Both the position numbers and the translations under genes were made by a program. From Pseudoips prasinana (lineage: Eukaryota > Arthropoda > Insecta > Lepidoptera > Nolidae), in the NCBI GenBank assembly GCA_951640165.1, contig OX621237.1, forward strand, positions 12,276,001-12,340,000: a stretch of DNA of 64,000 nucleotides, given 5' to 3'. Of the stretch, positions 42,420 to 54,221 are shown piece after piece (the stretch's first letter is position 1; each line of letters begins with the position of its first letter). The notes beneath the pieces were generated by a model. It was not told where the DNA came from, made no database searches, and saw nothing but the letters and a program-made list of their open reading frames with translations.

Positions 42420-44273
42420 ATAGTAGTCTAAAATCTCGTGTAACCGTACTAGAAAGCCTACCCAGCACGACCACGACTGGTATGGTAAAATTTCCAAATC
42501 TAATGGCACAATGGCATAATTTTGAAACTAAACAGAAATGTTACAGTATTATTTAATTAATGAATCATCAGTTATGCAGACGTAGTCCGCGTAACTGATA
42601 ACAATGATAACTTATAAACAGCAGTATAATTGACGTGGGTGAATCCGCGGGCGGAAGCTAATAAATTATATTATTCCTTATACATCAGCGAAAATTGCGA
42701 TATTGTTTGAGCTGTTTCGTCGATTTGCCGGAAGCTGGAACAAACAGACAGCCAGACAAAAATCAAATGATTTATTTTTCATTTATAAGTGCCGTATACA
42801 ACTTCACACGCGTACAGTATATAACTGCTATGATTACTAAAATGGACGATAAAATGACTATTATTTATTTACATAGATATATATCGCAAAATCAAAAATA
42901 ATCCCTTGTTGTCTTTCTGTGTAACATGTGTACTTCCAGAAATAAACAGTTTAATAGGTACGTGTACGTGCAAGTAAGACACGGCATCCTTGAATTAGAT
43001 GCGTATTTGGCCGGTTTTCTTTTTCATGGAAATCACGGTTTTACATACAGGTTATAGTTAGTAGGTATCCGAATATTATTTGTTTTAATCACAGTTCTTT
43101 TGTATAGTCATTAAAAAGCCTTTAAACAACAAGCAACATTCTTGAGACGAGTGTGATGACATGTGACGTAATCTACCGGAATCGCCCGACCGGCTGCTTT
43201 GGCCGAAAACGTGAGCATGCCGTTCATACGATTTTCGACAACTATAATGTTTTTCTTTTACAGTGTTTTAAATATGTAGATATATTAAGTAAGAATAAAA
43301 TTTGGAACGTTACCAATGTATAGAAATGGACTTTGATTTTCTCATGAGTTTTGTCTGACTCAATATTATAAGTATCTTATTAACGACAGTTATACTCCAA
43401 CTCCTCTAAAAGCCAAATGACCTTAGGCCTTGTACCCTGATATAACCGCTCAAGATATGAATTAAATAAAATTGCATATTTAGTCCGTATGTATCTATTG
43501 CTAACAATTATGTATTTTCTGTTATGTATCTCTTGAACAAGATAGGACATACTGAACTGTTACCAGTGTTTAAACAAATCTTACAAAAGACACGCTCACT
43601 CGGTTTGTGGCCCACTGTGCACCGCCTCACCGCTTCATTTAATAATATGTATTTGATTCTCATCACTTCTGCATTAATAACACCAAAATAAATCTGACGT
43701 CACCTATGCGCCCGATACATCGTTGCTCAGGATTTTATGCCAACCACAAACGTGTCCAGCCCATTTAATTATTTCCGCTACGAAATCTTTCAAAATTAAT
43801 TTATGTATAAATATGTATTTAGCATGTTAGTCAGACATCAGGCCTTAATGTTGTTCAAATGTCGTGAGTACGTACTCAGCGGGGCACGCATCGTCGCATT
43901 GCGGGAAGGAGTAACGTTACTCGTACGTATCCCTCCCGTTGGGCGCGCCGGTTCGATCTGGGTGCGTCCTCACGACTCGTACTCTGACCCGTTGACCGAC
44001 ATGCCGTGGCCTTGCCAAAGGGCTCTTTAATAGGTGTACTATGAAATTTGCATGCGTTTTTGCGCACGCAACATCGAGAGTATAGAGTAGGCTGTCAGAG
44101 TTGTCACATTTGGAGTGGCAAATTAGCTATTGGTATTTTGTCTTATCTAAGTACAAACGCGCACTTAGTCATGAATTCTACTCATAATTAAAACATTCGC
44201 GATCATTACTCATATGGCCACATTCAGATTACGTTCTAAGAATTTTTGTTAAATAATCCACAATTCGTTCGCT
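42420..44273. other. Intron/intergenic, no feature assigned
   Basis: AT-rich except 43860-44030, which is GC-richer and includes 'gcgccggttcgatctggg' (B-box-like GGTTCGATCT). 42640-42660 ('ccgcgggcggaagctaa') looks like another Helitron-type end. No exon was seen. Confidence 0.4.
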
Positions 44274-44372
44274 GAAAGTAGCTGGATGCCGATAGCGTAA
44301 GAAAGACCGGCTCTTTGGGGGAAGTCTTTGTCCAGCAGTGGGCGTCTTTCGGCTGATATGATGATGAATCCA
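44274..44372 (+). repeat. RTE-type LINE 3' end
   Basis: 'gctggatgccgatagcgtaa', 'ggggaagtctttgtccagca' and 'gtgggcgtctttcggctgat' followed by ATGATG: the common 3' terminus of lepidopteran RTE elements. Fragment only. Confidence 0.55.
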
Positions 44373-44876
44373 CAATTGTATTTATGGAATTAAAAGTTTC
44401 ATCTATGAAATGCGGTAATTGTGAACCAATTCTTGTTTCAAATACTTATGATATGGTTCCAGATTATAGACCAATATATTATTATATTAATAGGTGTAAT
44501 ATCATTTCATTCGAATATTCCAAATATCCATTCAAGTTATGAATTCAAATGTCATACAAGACTTGATGATTATTAGCCTATGTATGATGCTTGCGCTACA
44601 TAGCCACTTATTCAAATCCTACTCTTTCCCCCTCTCCCATGACTCGCAATACGAGATCCACAACATGAACGTTATAATACCCTTAGATGAAGTGTGTTTA
44701 CCTTCCTAAGCCGTTCATACACTGGTTGTTTTAACCGTTGGGGTTTTGAATTACAACGGAACGTGGCGGACTGTTCTCATTTCCCTTTCATTAGACTGAC
44801 GGTTGCCTAAAACCGAAACTTACAGAAAAGCCAAAGAATGGGGATTTAAATAAACTAAGCTTAAAATAATTAAAAA

Positions 44877-45445
44877 TAAAACCGGCCTTAGTGCGAGTCG
44901 GACTCGCCCATGAAAGGTAAATTGCGGTTTACGATTTCTGACGCATCAAAATAAACTACTTACTCGATCTCGTTCAAACCAATTTTCGTTGTTAGTTTAC
45001 ATGGTACTGTACATCATATATTTTTTTTAGTTTTATTATTCTCTTATTAAAGAAGTTACAGGGGGGGGGGGGGACACTCATTTTTCCACTTTGGAAATGT
45101 CTCCCGCCCAAACTATTCAGTTTAGAAAAAAATGATATTAGGAACCTCAATATCATTTTTGAAGACCTATCCATAGATACCGCACATGTATGGGTACGAT
45201 GAAAATTTTTTTTTCGAGATTCGGTTCTATGTATGGGGAACCCCCAAAATTATTATTCTTTTTCTATTTTTGTGTGAAAATCATAATGCGGTTCACATAA
45301 TACATCTACTTACCAAGTTTCAACACTACAGCTCTTATAGTTTCGGATAAAAGTGGCGGTGATATACGGACGGACAGACAGACAGACAGACATGACGAAC
45401 CTATAAGGGTTCCGTTTTTTGCCATTTGGCTACGGAACCCAAAAA
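44877..45445. mobile_element. Non-autonomous repeat with (GACA)n and poly-G
   Basis: Starts 'accggccttagtgcgagtcg', 'gagtcggactcgccc'; ends 'gggttccgttttttgccatt' and 'ggctacggaaccc', giving a terminal hairpin on the right. It has five GACA/GACG units at 45368-45391 and a run of 13 G at 45061-45073. Same family as 49884-50190. It resembles lepidopteran MITEs known to carry (GTCY)n microsatellites. Confidence 0.6.
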
Positions 45446-45694
45446 AACAATACTTTCTTACAACTTGCTATGTGTCGCATTTCGGCCATGGCGGCCGTGT
45501 CAATAGAGAATAGCCATCTCCGCGAAATATATGAACAACATATAAACATATACACAAGTGTGTTCGTAAACACAGGGGCACTTTATATTCTATTACTCTC
45601 ATGATTCGATGTGAAGATTAGAGACACAACCGGAAAAAAGTCCGGTACATACATGACCGCGGCTTTACGTTCTCTCCGATGCACGGCGTTGTAA

Positions 45695-46163
45695 AGGCCT
45701 ACGCAGACTGGGACGGCATGGCAAGGGATTTTGCCGTGAGTCAGCGCACACTAGCCGCTTAAATACCGCGGCATTCCAGCGCCTTGCCACGGCATCGTCA
45801 CAGCAACTCCTGCTGCCCGATACCGGATGATGGAGTGTTGATGTGCCTCAGTGAATCAAGTAAAGACGCGGGCGCAAATAGTGTGCATTCTCTACCCCCG
45901 CCACTGCACCCCGTGGTAAGTCACAACGAGCGCCGGAGTCCGTGGCATGCCGTTGCTTGCCACAATACCTACACGGCATCCCGCTACGGGAGCCTGTGGT
46001 GCGTCTTTTAATGCCGTGCAATGAAAATCCCTTTCGATGCCTTATGATGCCGGCATCATTTTAAAGCATAGCTATTAAAGCCGTATTCCTGTATCGATAC
46101 GTTTGAATGTCCATTAGTAAAAATGTAAAAACCTTGCCATGCCGTCCCAGTCTGCGTAAGCCT
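45695..46163. mobile_element. PIF/Harbinger-like MITE with TAA target duplication
   Basis: The left end AGGCCTACGCAGACTGGGAC (continuing 'ggcatggcaagg') is inverted at the right end with about one mismatch over 33 bases. TAA flanks both sides (45692-45694, 46164-46166). 469 bp, GC-rich core, no transposase. Confidence 0.8.
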
Positions 46164-46851
46164 TAATACCGCAAACTCCCATTTGTACTCAGGAGGTCTC
46201 CTTATCTGCTGTTGAACGAGGCAGACAAAATAAATACTATATCAAAACAATACTATATACAACGTGTAACAGAAAGTGTGAACGTAACTTAAGGGGGTTA
46301 TAGGGTATCAGGACGGCTACCTATGGACGAAACTTCAAACAGAAATAATCATTTTTTTATTCAACTAGTAATTTATTTTTATATCGACAACCTAAATCAA
46401 CAAGTAAGATTACCGACTTTATGAACAACACTAAGCAAAACTCAGCCGCAAGGGTAATGAACCTTACCGAGAACTCTTTGGGTACCTACTACTTAGACTG
46501 TAAATAAAAAGTGTGGTTCTGTACAGTCACATAATTTATTACACGTGTTTATTTTAAGATTCAATCAAATGTTTAACTGAATTTTTGCTCTAAATTCATA
46601 TAAATTTGTAACTAGGAAAAATCACTGAAGTTAATTTAAAATGATATTCCGCAAGATGTTGGATCTAGGAGAAATAAATAATTTAATTGACTTATGTAAC
46701 TGCAGATATTTTTTTGTGTGTTAAATAGTAAGAATATTAAATTTTTCTTTCAGTATGTGAATTTAATCTGGCCGGAAATGAATAGGTACTTAATTTTTAA
46801 TACAAACTAACCAGATAAACACACGCGGTACGACTACTGATAAATTACGAA

Positions 46852-47060
46852 AAAATATGAATAATGTACTAGGCTCATTATGAACATTAGGGGACATTTC
46901 GAATTCCGTCCTGATTTTGTCGCAAGGAACTCTAATACGGCGGCGAATACAAAGGATTGATGTAGGTAAATAATAAATGGTTAAATATTTTTTAATATTC
47001 ATCAAAGCGGGCCCCGCGCGTGGCGGCGCCTTTGAGAGAGTCAAAGATGCCGCCACCGCG
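46852..47060. repeat. Direct repeat, left copy
   Basis: Shares with 48515-48745 'gaataatgtactaggctcat', 'ttccgtcctgatt', 'aggtaaataataa', 'ttttaatattcat' and a GC-rich end. Similar over about 200 bases with scattered substitutions. On the minus strand a 94-codon frame (47276-46992) ends in this copy; the right copy is frame-shifted. Confidence 0.7.
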
Positions 47061-47356
47061 CGCCGGTGTCCCTTCGTCCAGCATACTCACCATGGAATCC
47101 TGATATTTCATGAATGTCAAAAAACTGTTCTGAAATAGTGCTAAATAGTGCCCAAAGGAAAAAAATAGTGCTCTTGTACTTGCGAAGTTATAGCCATAGT
47201 TCGATGAGTATGCTGGACGAAGGTTTCGCCCAGCATACTCACCTCCGTCCGGAGAATCTGTATACGCTTCAAACATAATTCATACTTCAAAAAATAGTTG
47301 CCAAATAGTGCCAAACGGTGCCCAAAAAGAAATTTGAATGTGTGTTCGTGTATAAG

Positions 47357-48425
47357 TCATTGGTCTAGCGGTAGCGTGTTCAACTGCAGATAATAAAGTC
47401 CTGGGTTCAAATCCCGGGTCGGGCCAAAAAGTGATTATGGGAATAATGAAGTCCTGGGTTCAATTCCCGGGTCGGGCCAAAAAGTGATTATGGGAATAAT
47501 GAAGTCCTGGGTTCAATTACCGGGTCGGGCCAAAAAGTGATTATGGGAATAATGAAGTCCTGGGTTCAAATCCCGGGTCGGGCCAAAAAGTGATTATGGG
47601 AATAATGAAGTCCTGGGTTCAATTCCCGGGTCGGGCCAAAAAGTGATGATGGGAATAATGAAGTCCTGGGTTCAAATCCCGGGTCGGGCCAAAAAGTGAT
47701 TATGGGAATAATGTAGTCCTGGGTTCAATTCCCGGGTCAGGCCAAAAAGTGATTATGGGAATAATGAAGTCCTGGGTTCAATTCCCGGGTCGGGCCAAAA
47801 AGTGATTATGGGAATAATGAAGTCCTGGGTTCAATTCCCGGGTCGGGACAAAAAGTGATTTTGGGAATAATGAAGTCCTGGGTTCAATTCCCGGGTCGGG
47901 CCAAAAAGTGATTATGGGAATAATGAAGTCCTGGGTTCAAATCCCGGGTCGGGCCAAAAAGTGATTATGGGAATAATGAAGTCCTGGGTTCAATTCCCGG
48001 GTCGGGCCAAAAAGTGATTATGGGAATAATGAAGTCCTGGGTTCAATTCCCGGGTCGGGTCAAAAAGTGATTATGGGAATAATGAAGTCCTGGGTTCAAT
48101 TCCCGGGTCGGGCCAAAAAGTGATTATGGGAATAATGAAGTCCTGGGTTCAAATCCCGGGTCGGGCCAAAAAGTGATTATGGGAATAATGAAGTCCTGGG
48201 TTCAATTCCCGGGTCGGACCAAAAAGTGATTATGGGATTTTTCCGTAAAAAGAAATTTCTCAGTATCAGCCCGAAGTCTGGGAGTTGACGATATTACACC
48301 CCCATGCCTCGGAGAGCACGTAAAGCCGTCGTTCCTGTGCCTGACCTCTTTCCGGTCGTATCGCTAGTCGTCCCATCGGATCATGAGAGTGATGGAATAG
48401 AAAGTGCAGCGGCACTTTCAATTCC
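47357..48425 (+). mobile_element. tRNA-derived SINE with internally amplified B-box module
   Basis: A single A-box-like head 'tggtctagcggtagcgtgtt' (47361) precedes the array; the SINE body 'ctcagtatcagcccgaagtc' and 'cctcggagagcacgtaaagc' resumes at 48258. The related copy at 55173-55335 goes straight from head to body with one B box, so the array is an insertion or expansion within the SINE. Confidence 0.75.
47392..48238. repeat. Tandem array, 16 copies of a 53-bp unit
   Basis: The unit is aagtcctgggttca(a/t)(a/t)tcccgggtcgggcc + aaaaagtgattatgggaataatg. CTGGGTT recurs at 47401, 47454, 47507 and so on every 53 bases to 48196, with no change of period. Each unit contains GGTTCAAWTCC-like B box and the palindrome CCCGGG. 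Copies differ by single substitutions only, mainly aaatccc versus aattccc. Confidence 0.95.
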
Positions 48426-48465
48426 ACCTTTAAAATTTAGAGTGATACACTCTAAATTTTAAAGG
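48399..48465. repeat. Two adjacent perfect hairpins
   Basis: GAAAGTGC/GCACTTTC (48399-48418, 4-base loop) and CCTTTAAAATTTAGAGTG with its exact inverse (48427-48465, 3-base loop). They lie just after the SINE body. Confidence 0.8.
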
Positions 48466-48514
48466 TTTCCTGTAACGAAATATTCATCATTCATACAATA
48501 CATACAAATAAAAT

Positions 48515-48745
48515 AATATGAATAATGTACTAGGCTCATATGAACAGTAGAGGACATTTCAAATTCCGTCCTGATTATATCCAAAGTTACACTAATATGG
48601 CGGCAAAATCAAAGAGTTGATATAGGTAAATAATAAACGGTTAAATATCTTTTAATATTCATGGAAGCGAGCCGCGCGCGTCGTAGATACCTAGGCGGCT
48701 CTTTTGAGCGGACTCAAAGACGCCGCCAAAGGGGCCGCGTTCGAT
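48515..48745. repeat. Direct repeat, right copy
   Basis: Partner of 46852-47060, about 1.66 kb away in the same orientation; carries extra bases ('gtagatacctaggcggctc') and frame shifts relative to the left copy. Confidence 0.7.
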
Positions 48746-49883
48746 GAAAGCCGCCAAATTCATCAAATATTGTGCAATTTCATTTATTTAATAAAAATAT
48801 TAAAATCATCAGTTGTTCGTAAACTGTTGTCTATTTAGGTCGTGTTTAGTTACTAAATCGTCTAAAATGTCGTTTAGTAATGAGTTAAGTGTTCGGCGAA
48901 ATCCTTAACTATGTCGTTTAGTGATCGTAATAATTTTGAACATTTCGTGCATTCATCTATGAAAGAATAGCCTCGGACGTGCACTTTGTGATGATGAGGA
49001 TTCATAGGTCACAGAATTTAAGGCTGTTTAATTACGAGGAACCTATGTCGTGAAGGGTACAGTGTCGCGATGGAGGCCACGCCTCTTTATAACTAAGAAA
49101 CATGAAAGCTTTACGATTCTATGAATATGTTGTACATGAGAGAGACTCGTGTTAGTTGGCAAGTCTTAGAGTCAAGCTTTCGGTGTCGGTGCAGATTTTA
49201 GTGAACGTGAAATAATGAAATTCTTCCATCAGTACTGAAAACAACTTCAACTAAAGTTAAACTATAAAAAGATTCTCGTAATGTGTTTGTGTATCACGTA
49301 CTTATACGATGTAAAGTATCCAATAGCTATTCAGCAGTGCTATAAATAAAAACATAACTCGAAAATAAAACAAAATATGTGTAGTGAGTGCAATCGGAAT
49401 CAAACTACCAGGCGTGCATAGAAACACAGAGGTATGTCAAACAATTTCTAGCGTAAATCAGAATCAGCTGTGCTGTGTTAGTACGGATGTTCGTTATATC
49501 GATAAAAATACTTGTCGATATATTGAATGGTATATTATTTTACGATCAAGATTAAAATGATGGTATTTCGGTATGAGATTTTGTGTATAGGTAGGCTTAA
49601 GGAGACCGTATATGCCCCTTAAGTTACGTTCACTCTTTCTGTTACACGTTGTATAATATACCTATTTAATGCAAATGCAAATGAACTAAAGCTAGTTTTT
49701 TAATAAAAAAAAAACAAACCGGTTTAGTCTTTTTCATTTATTGTTGTTTTATTCAACGATTGTGAACTTCCTTTTCTACTCCAAAATTATAAAATCTTAA
49801 AATAATTTTTGATTTTAGTATTGTTTCCTATTTCACACTGTATGTGTAGAGAGAGGCAAGCTCGGCAGTAAGACACTTCAAAC

Positions 49884-50190
49884 TAAAAAAAAAAAAAACG
49901 GCCAGGTGCGAGTCGGACTCGCGTACGAAGGGTTCCGTACCATTGTCTATAAAAACGAGCAAAAAATTGACATTTGTTGTATGGGAGAGCCCCATATATA
50001 TATATTTTTTTTTGTTTTGTATTTGTTGTTATAGCGGCAACAGAAATACATGATCTGTGAAAATTTCAACTGTCTATCTATCACGGTTCATGAGATACAG
50101 CTTGGTGACAAACGACCAGACAGACAGCGAAGTCTTAGTAATAGGGTCCCGTTTTACCCTTTGGGTACGGAGTACGGAACCCTAAAAAAC
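49884..50190. mobile_element. Non-autonomous repeat, second copy of the 44877 family
   Basis: 'cggccaggtgcgagtcggac', 'gaagggttccgtaccattg' near the left; 'agggtcccgttttaccctt' and 'gggtacggagtacggaaccc' at the right. The tetranucleotide is reduced to 'cagacagacagc'. Confidence 0.6.
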
Positions 50191-53100
50191 AGAACATAGT
50201 AATTCCTTACAGTGACATATCTTAGAGATAATGTTTTATAATAACTTGTCATGAGATTTCAGTGACAGGTACACATCTGATGTTCTATAGATATCTATCT
50301 ACAACTTATTTATTTTATATTTATCCGCAATCCAAGCTACTCTTGAAAATCACTTACATACGCAGACTAATTTCTTTTAAAACGCAATTTTTGAAGAACG
50401 ATGAACCGCAAAGCGACAGGTTACTTAGTTTGTAATTTTATTGAGCTGCGTGGCTTGAGCGCTTGCCTCGTCTTGTCCATTGGTACAATGAAAGCCTCCT
50501 AGCCTAATAAATATCACACTAAACAAAAAAAAAACAAAGCTCTCTCGTGACTAGTCTTCAACGGTACGTCTTGTATTGATTCTGTTCACGTAAGTTTTAA
50601 TACGCAAACCAATTATTACATATATTGTGATGAACGGTGGGTCAGGGATTGGAAAGAACACTACCTAGTGTTTCCAAACAGAACCTTTTATGGCGTCAAC
50701 AGTGACAGATGGTGCAATACTTAGATCACGGAGCACACACTTATGAGTCCCAGCGATGACCACTTTGGGAAAGTCCTGACGTACGCGGTACATTTCTCAC
50801 TCTATACGGAACGATTGGCATTGTTTACTTTCAATATAAAGTACAAGTGGTACTTTTTCACTTTAACTTCTTCCTCTTGTTTTCGCCTTCGATTTCACTT
50901 GAATTAAAACTCACCGTTCTGTTTCGATATACTGCTTATACGTATACCCCTAAATTGTTCCAAATTTTAAATATTCCGTATGTATTTTCTGTTCAAACCT
51001 ACTAATTTTTTTTTATCATGAATGTCGCACCATCTCTTTCTTTTCATTCTAGAACCAATTGCATACTAGAATTTTGTGTGTCTTCATCAGCTATCCTTTT
51101 CCTTTTCTTCTAGTATTAACTAGAACACTCTTGAAATGTTACAGATCCACCAAAGTCTGTTCACTGCCTACAACCACCTTCCCTCCTCAGTCTTTAGTCT
51201 ATCCATCGGTTGTCTGGAAGTGATAGCGAATTATACAATAAGACCACCGATGCAATATACTTACCTATATTTTAATGAATGTCGCAAATGAATTATGCTT
51301 TTGGTTCAATAAAGTGAATATATCTAAATTATATGCATTACCAAAGCAAAATTATTTGTACTATTGACACCACCGACGAAATGTGTAATTTTATAAAGTA
51401 AATTTATGTATCCGCAGTTAAATGCCTTGTCATCAGACTTGAATTTGTTCACATCATTACGGAATTAGGATAAGAGGAAGTACAGAATTAGCTTGCAATA
51501 ATTAAAGTTAATACAAAGCTTGCAAATGAACAAAAATATCACTAGACGTGAACGACCTAGCGACGGCGGCGTGGGACCGACGTAAATTTCTAGCGCGTCA
51601 TTTACAGACTGCGCTATAGAACGCACTAGTGTTTCTTATTGTTATGTCACTAGACCTGCGTAAACTTTAGTATTTATTTTTAATAAATTGTAATTCTAAT
51701 ACCTCGTGCATAATGATTATGAAAGAGATTCGGTGGACATTAAGCCTGACTTTTACTGATATTTGCATGAGGTCTATTCTCCCTCATATCTATTACCATA
51801 GTAACACCCGTGAACGCCTAACACCCAAACGCAACACCTTGCTGATCTCCGCCATTAGTGGCCAAATTGTTTGACGAACAGCAGCCAAGGAATACTCCTA
51901 TGGACTTGCCTATAAAGACGTTTTCCACACAGACGTGCGTAACAGAGCTTTATACAGAAAACTTTGAAATAGCTGCCATATTTTTAAATACCTAGTTATA
52001 ATTTTTCATAAACTTGTAATCTCATACTCAACAAAAATAATGTATGTAGGTCAGGTAGGTAGTTTTCGTTATCTAGTATAATATAAATTACATTTGCTGA
52101 GTTGCCAGTGTTTAGAACCACAGTGTTTAGAGCTTGAAAGATAAGATGCTTGATCCTATCGGAGACTTTATTTGCTGGAAAGCTAAAGCCAGTCATTTAT
52201 TCTGTTTAATATTCGAAGTGTCGACAAAATCTGCTTCTGTGTTAATGGCAATGCATTTATTTATTATTTAGGTTTGAACCGAACTAAAGAGTGTACTACG
52301 AGACGGACCATTTTATTTAGGCAATTGTCTTCAATATATTAAATTAATTATACGGATACGACGAAGCCTTCTAATTTATCAACTACTTGTATAATGTAAT
52401 TTATTAGGATCCTTATCAAAACGGAGAGCGGAACCCTTCTGGTGACGTTTAATCCAACCCTCCGTTTGTCAGAGCGGTATATCTAAACTCTACGAATCTC
52501 GGTAGGCAATTATTTCAGATATTTTATGTGAATATTATAGAAAATATAAAACTGAGTTCATAACTATTATATTACAAAACAAAAATTTATTGTCGATCAG
52601 TAGACGCATATAGTATGAAGACCTCGGTAGCTAGAGAATGCCGCAGGTTAGTTAGACTAGAGTTCTCTCCGGCGAGGATCGAGTTGGCCCCTTAACCCCT
52701 GATCGGCGATCCCGTGCCTGTATTCCATGCCAGTGATCACACACTCTTTAAGAATTCTGTCTTTGTACTTCAGAGACCGCCTGAGATATGCACCAAACTC
52801 CATAAGGGTGCCGGCTGGTATTAGTCGCTTAACTTAGAATACTGGTTGAGAGCCTACTGCGCTAGCAAACTTCTCGATGTCTTCAAATTTTTAGGTAACT
52901 TTTCATTTATTTAAGGACCGCATGAACCGTCAATTTATTTTTACTTTAATATTGGATTTGCCTATATACATATGTACTGCATTGTGCAAGTGCTGAATAA
53001 ATTTCGTTTTTACAGTTCATCAGCCAAAAACACATTCGTATTTAACAAACGGATTATCTTTAATTTGTTCAGGTTCATGGGAACATTGCCGTCCATCAAT

Positions 53101-54169
53101 TTCCTCCACTATTTATGTTACACCTTGTATATATTTATTATGATAAACTGCTGTAACCATTTCGATTAAATTTATAATACAAACTTCCTGGACTGATATT
53201 TTATTGACGTAGCAAGCTGCTCTCATCATTGGAAAAACTCTTGCTCGCGAGATAAGAACAAAACTAACGCTCCATCGCCCAGGTACTACTATAATATAGT
53301 TTGCCAGGAATAACAACAACACGCAACATTCATTATGTAGTCATCGCAAGCTATAAAATATTTACAAGCATAGATGATAACGAATTACATCGCAGCTTTG
53401 CGATTTTCAGGTCGGAATACACCTCAGCTGCACCTCATACGACAATGTCGGATTCGATAGTCTGACCGACTAAAGTCACGCGCCGTATGTTCGGATCGTA
53501 CGTCTGAGTACCCATTTACGATTGTATTGCCCTCTGCATACCTATATTTAGTTAGAAATTAGAGTACACGGTCCTTCATCTTCAAGGTATGGGCCCTTAA
53601 GGAACTCACCGCACTCCTTGATATCTCTTTTTCTAGAAAAACTAAGTTTACAGACATTCGGAAATGTGTTGAGTGAATAACGATACAAAAACAGACTGTT
53701 GGATTGTCTTCACTAATGACTGATGAAAAATATAAAAAAAAGAGCGTTGTTCTTTTCTTGTATGTACTTAACACAGTACATTCCCATGCCCATGAAATTG
53801 TATAAAATCGTAAATAAAAGCTAATGCGTGCCATGGTCGTAAAGGACACACGTCCTGACCTTAATTCCCTGCGGCCTATAAATCCGCCAATGAGCTTTAC
53901 CTGCCCACCCTCTGTTTGCTCCTCCACCTATTATATCATATTTGCACGCACCAAATACACGCTTCCTCGAAAAAACAGAGAGATTTTATCATTGCCCTAC
54001 ATAGTGTGTAAAATAGGGGCACATAGTTAAGAAACACACCAGTAAATGAGTTTAAGGTCATATTATAGCGTAAGGGCAGTAATTCTCCTATCGCCCGCAG
54101 TTTTCAGACGTGCTTACATTTAGGTTCACCTTCAGGATAAAATAAATTATTTTCATAGTATAGTTTATT
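50191..54169. other. Intergenic/intronic, no gene recognised
   Basis: AT-rich with moderately GC stretches at 50640-50800 and 52600-52860, neither with a supported frame. 53101-53133 has a terminal-repeat-like motif ('ccactatttatgttacacct'). ORFs at 53559 (minus) and 51996 (minus) lack protein-like features. Confidence 0.4.
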
Positions 54170-54221
54170 ATAACACACACACACACTCTCACAAAATTTC
54201 GCCTTTATAATATTTGTGTGA
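54170..54221 (-). repeat. Helitron-like 5' end fragment with (CA)n
   Basis: Minus strand: TCACACAAATATTATAAAGG then 'cgaaattttgtgagagtgtg'. Only the first 50 bases of the short Helitron-like family remain. Confidence 0.5.

Larger units (their letters stand above)
46260..49651. mobile_element. 3.4-kb element with 37-bp TIRs and TATA duplication
   Basis: CAACGTGTAACAGAAAGTGT... at 46260-46296 is the inverse of 49615-49651 with about one mismatch; weaker similarity goes on to about 75 bases. TATA flanks both ends (46256-46259, 49652-49655). Inside are a diverged direct repeat (46852-47060 and 48515-48745), an 18-bp inverted repeat, a SINE with the 53-bp array, and twin hairpins. No transposase or recognisable protein. 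Superfamily unknown. Confidence 0.75.

Noticed and set aside
43803..44030. 75-codon plus-strand ORF in the GC-richer patch
   Set aside because: No recognisable protein, and the same patch is open on the other strand.
46992..47276. Host gene on the minus strand
   Set aside because: It lies inside a TIR element, half of it is a duplicated and frame-shifted repeat, and no family was recognised; kept only as a finding.
47392..48238. CRISPR-like array
   Set aside because: Units are contiguous and near identical with no unique spacers, and the context is a eukaryotic SINE.
53559..53927. 122-codon minus-strand ORF
   Set aside because: No domain, low-complexity hydrophobic and basic runs, no splice or promoter context; length is plausible by chance.
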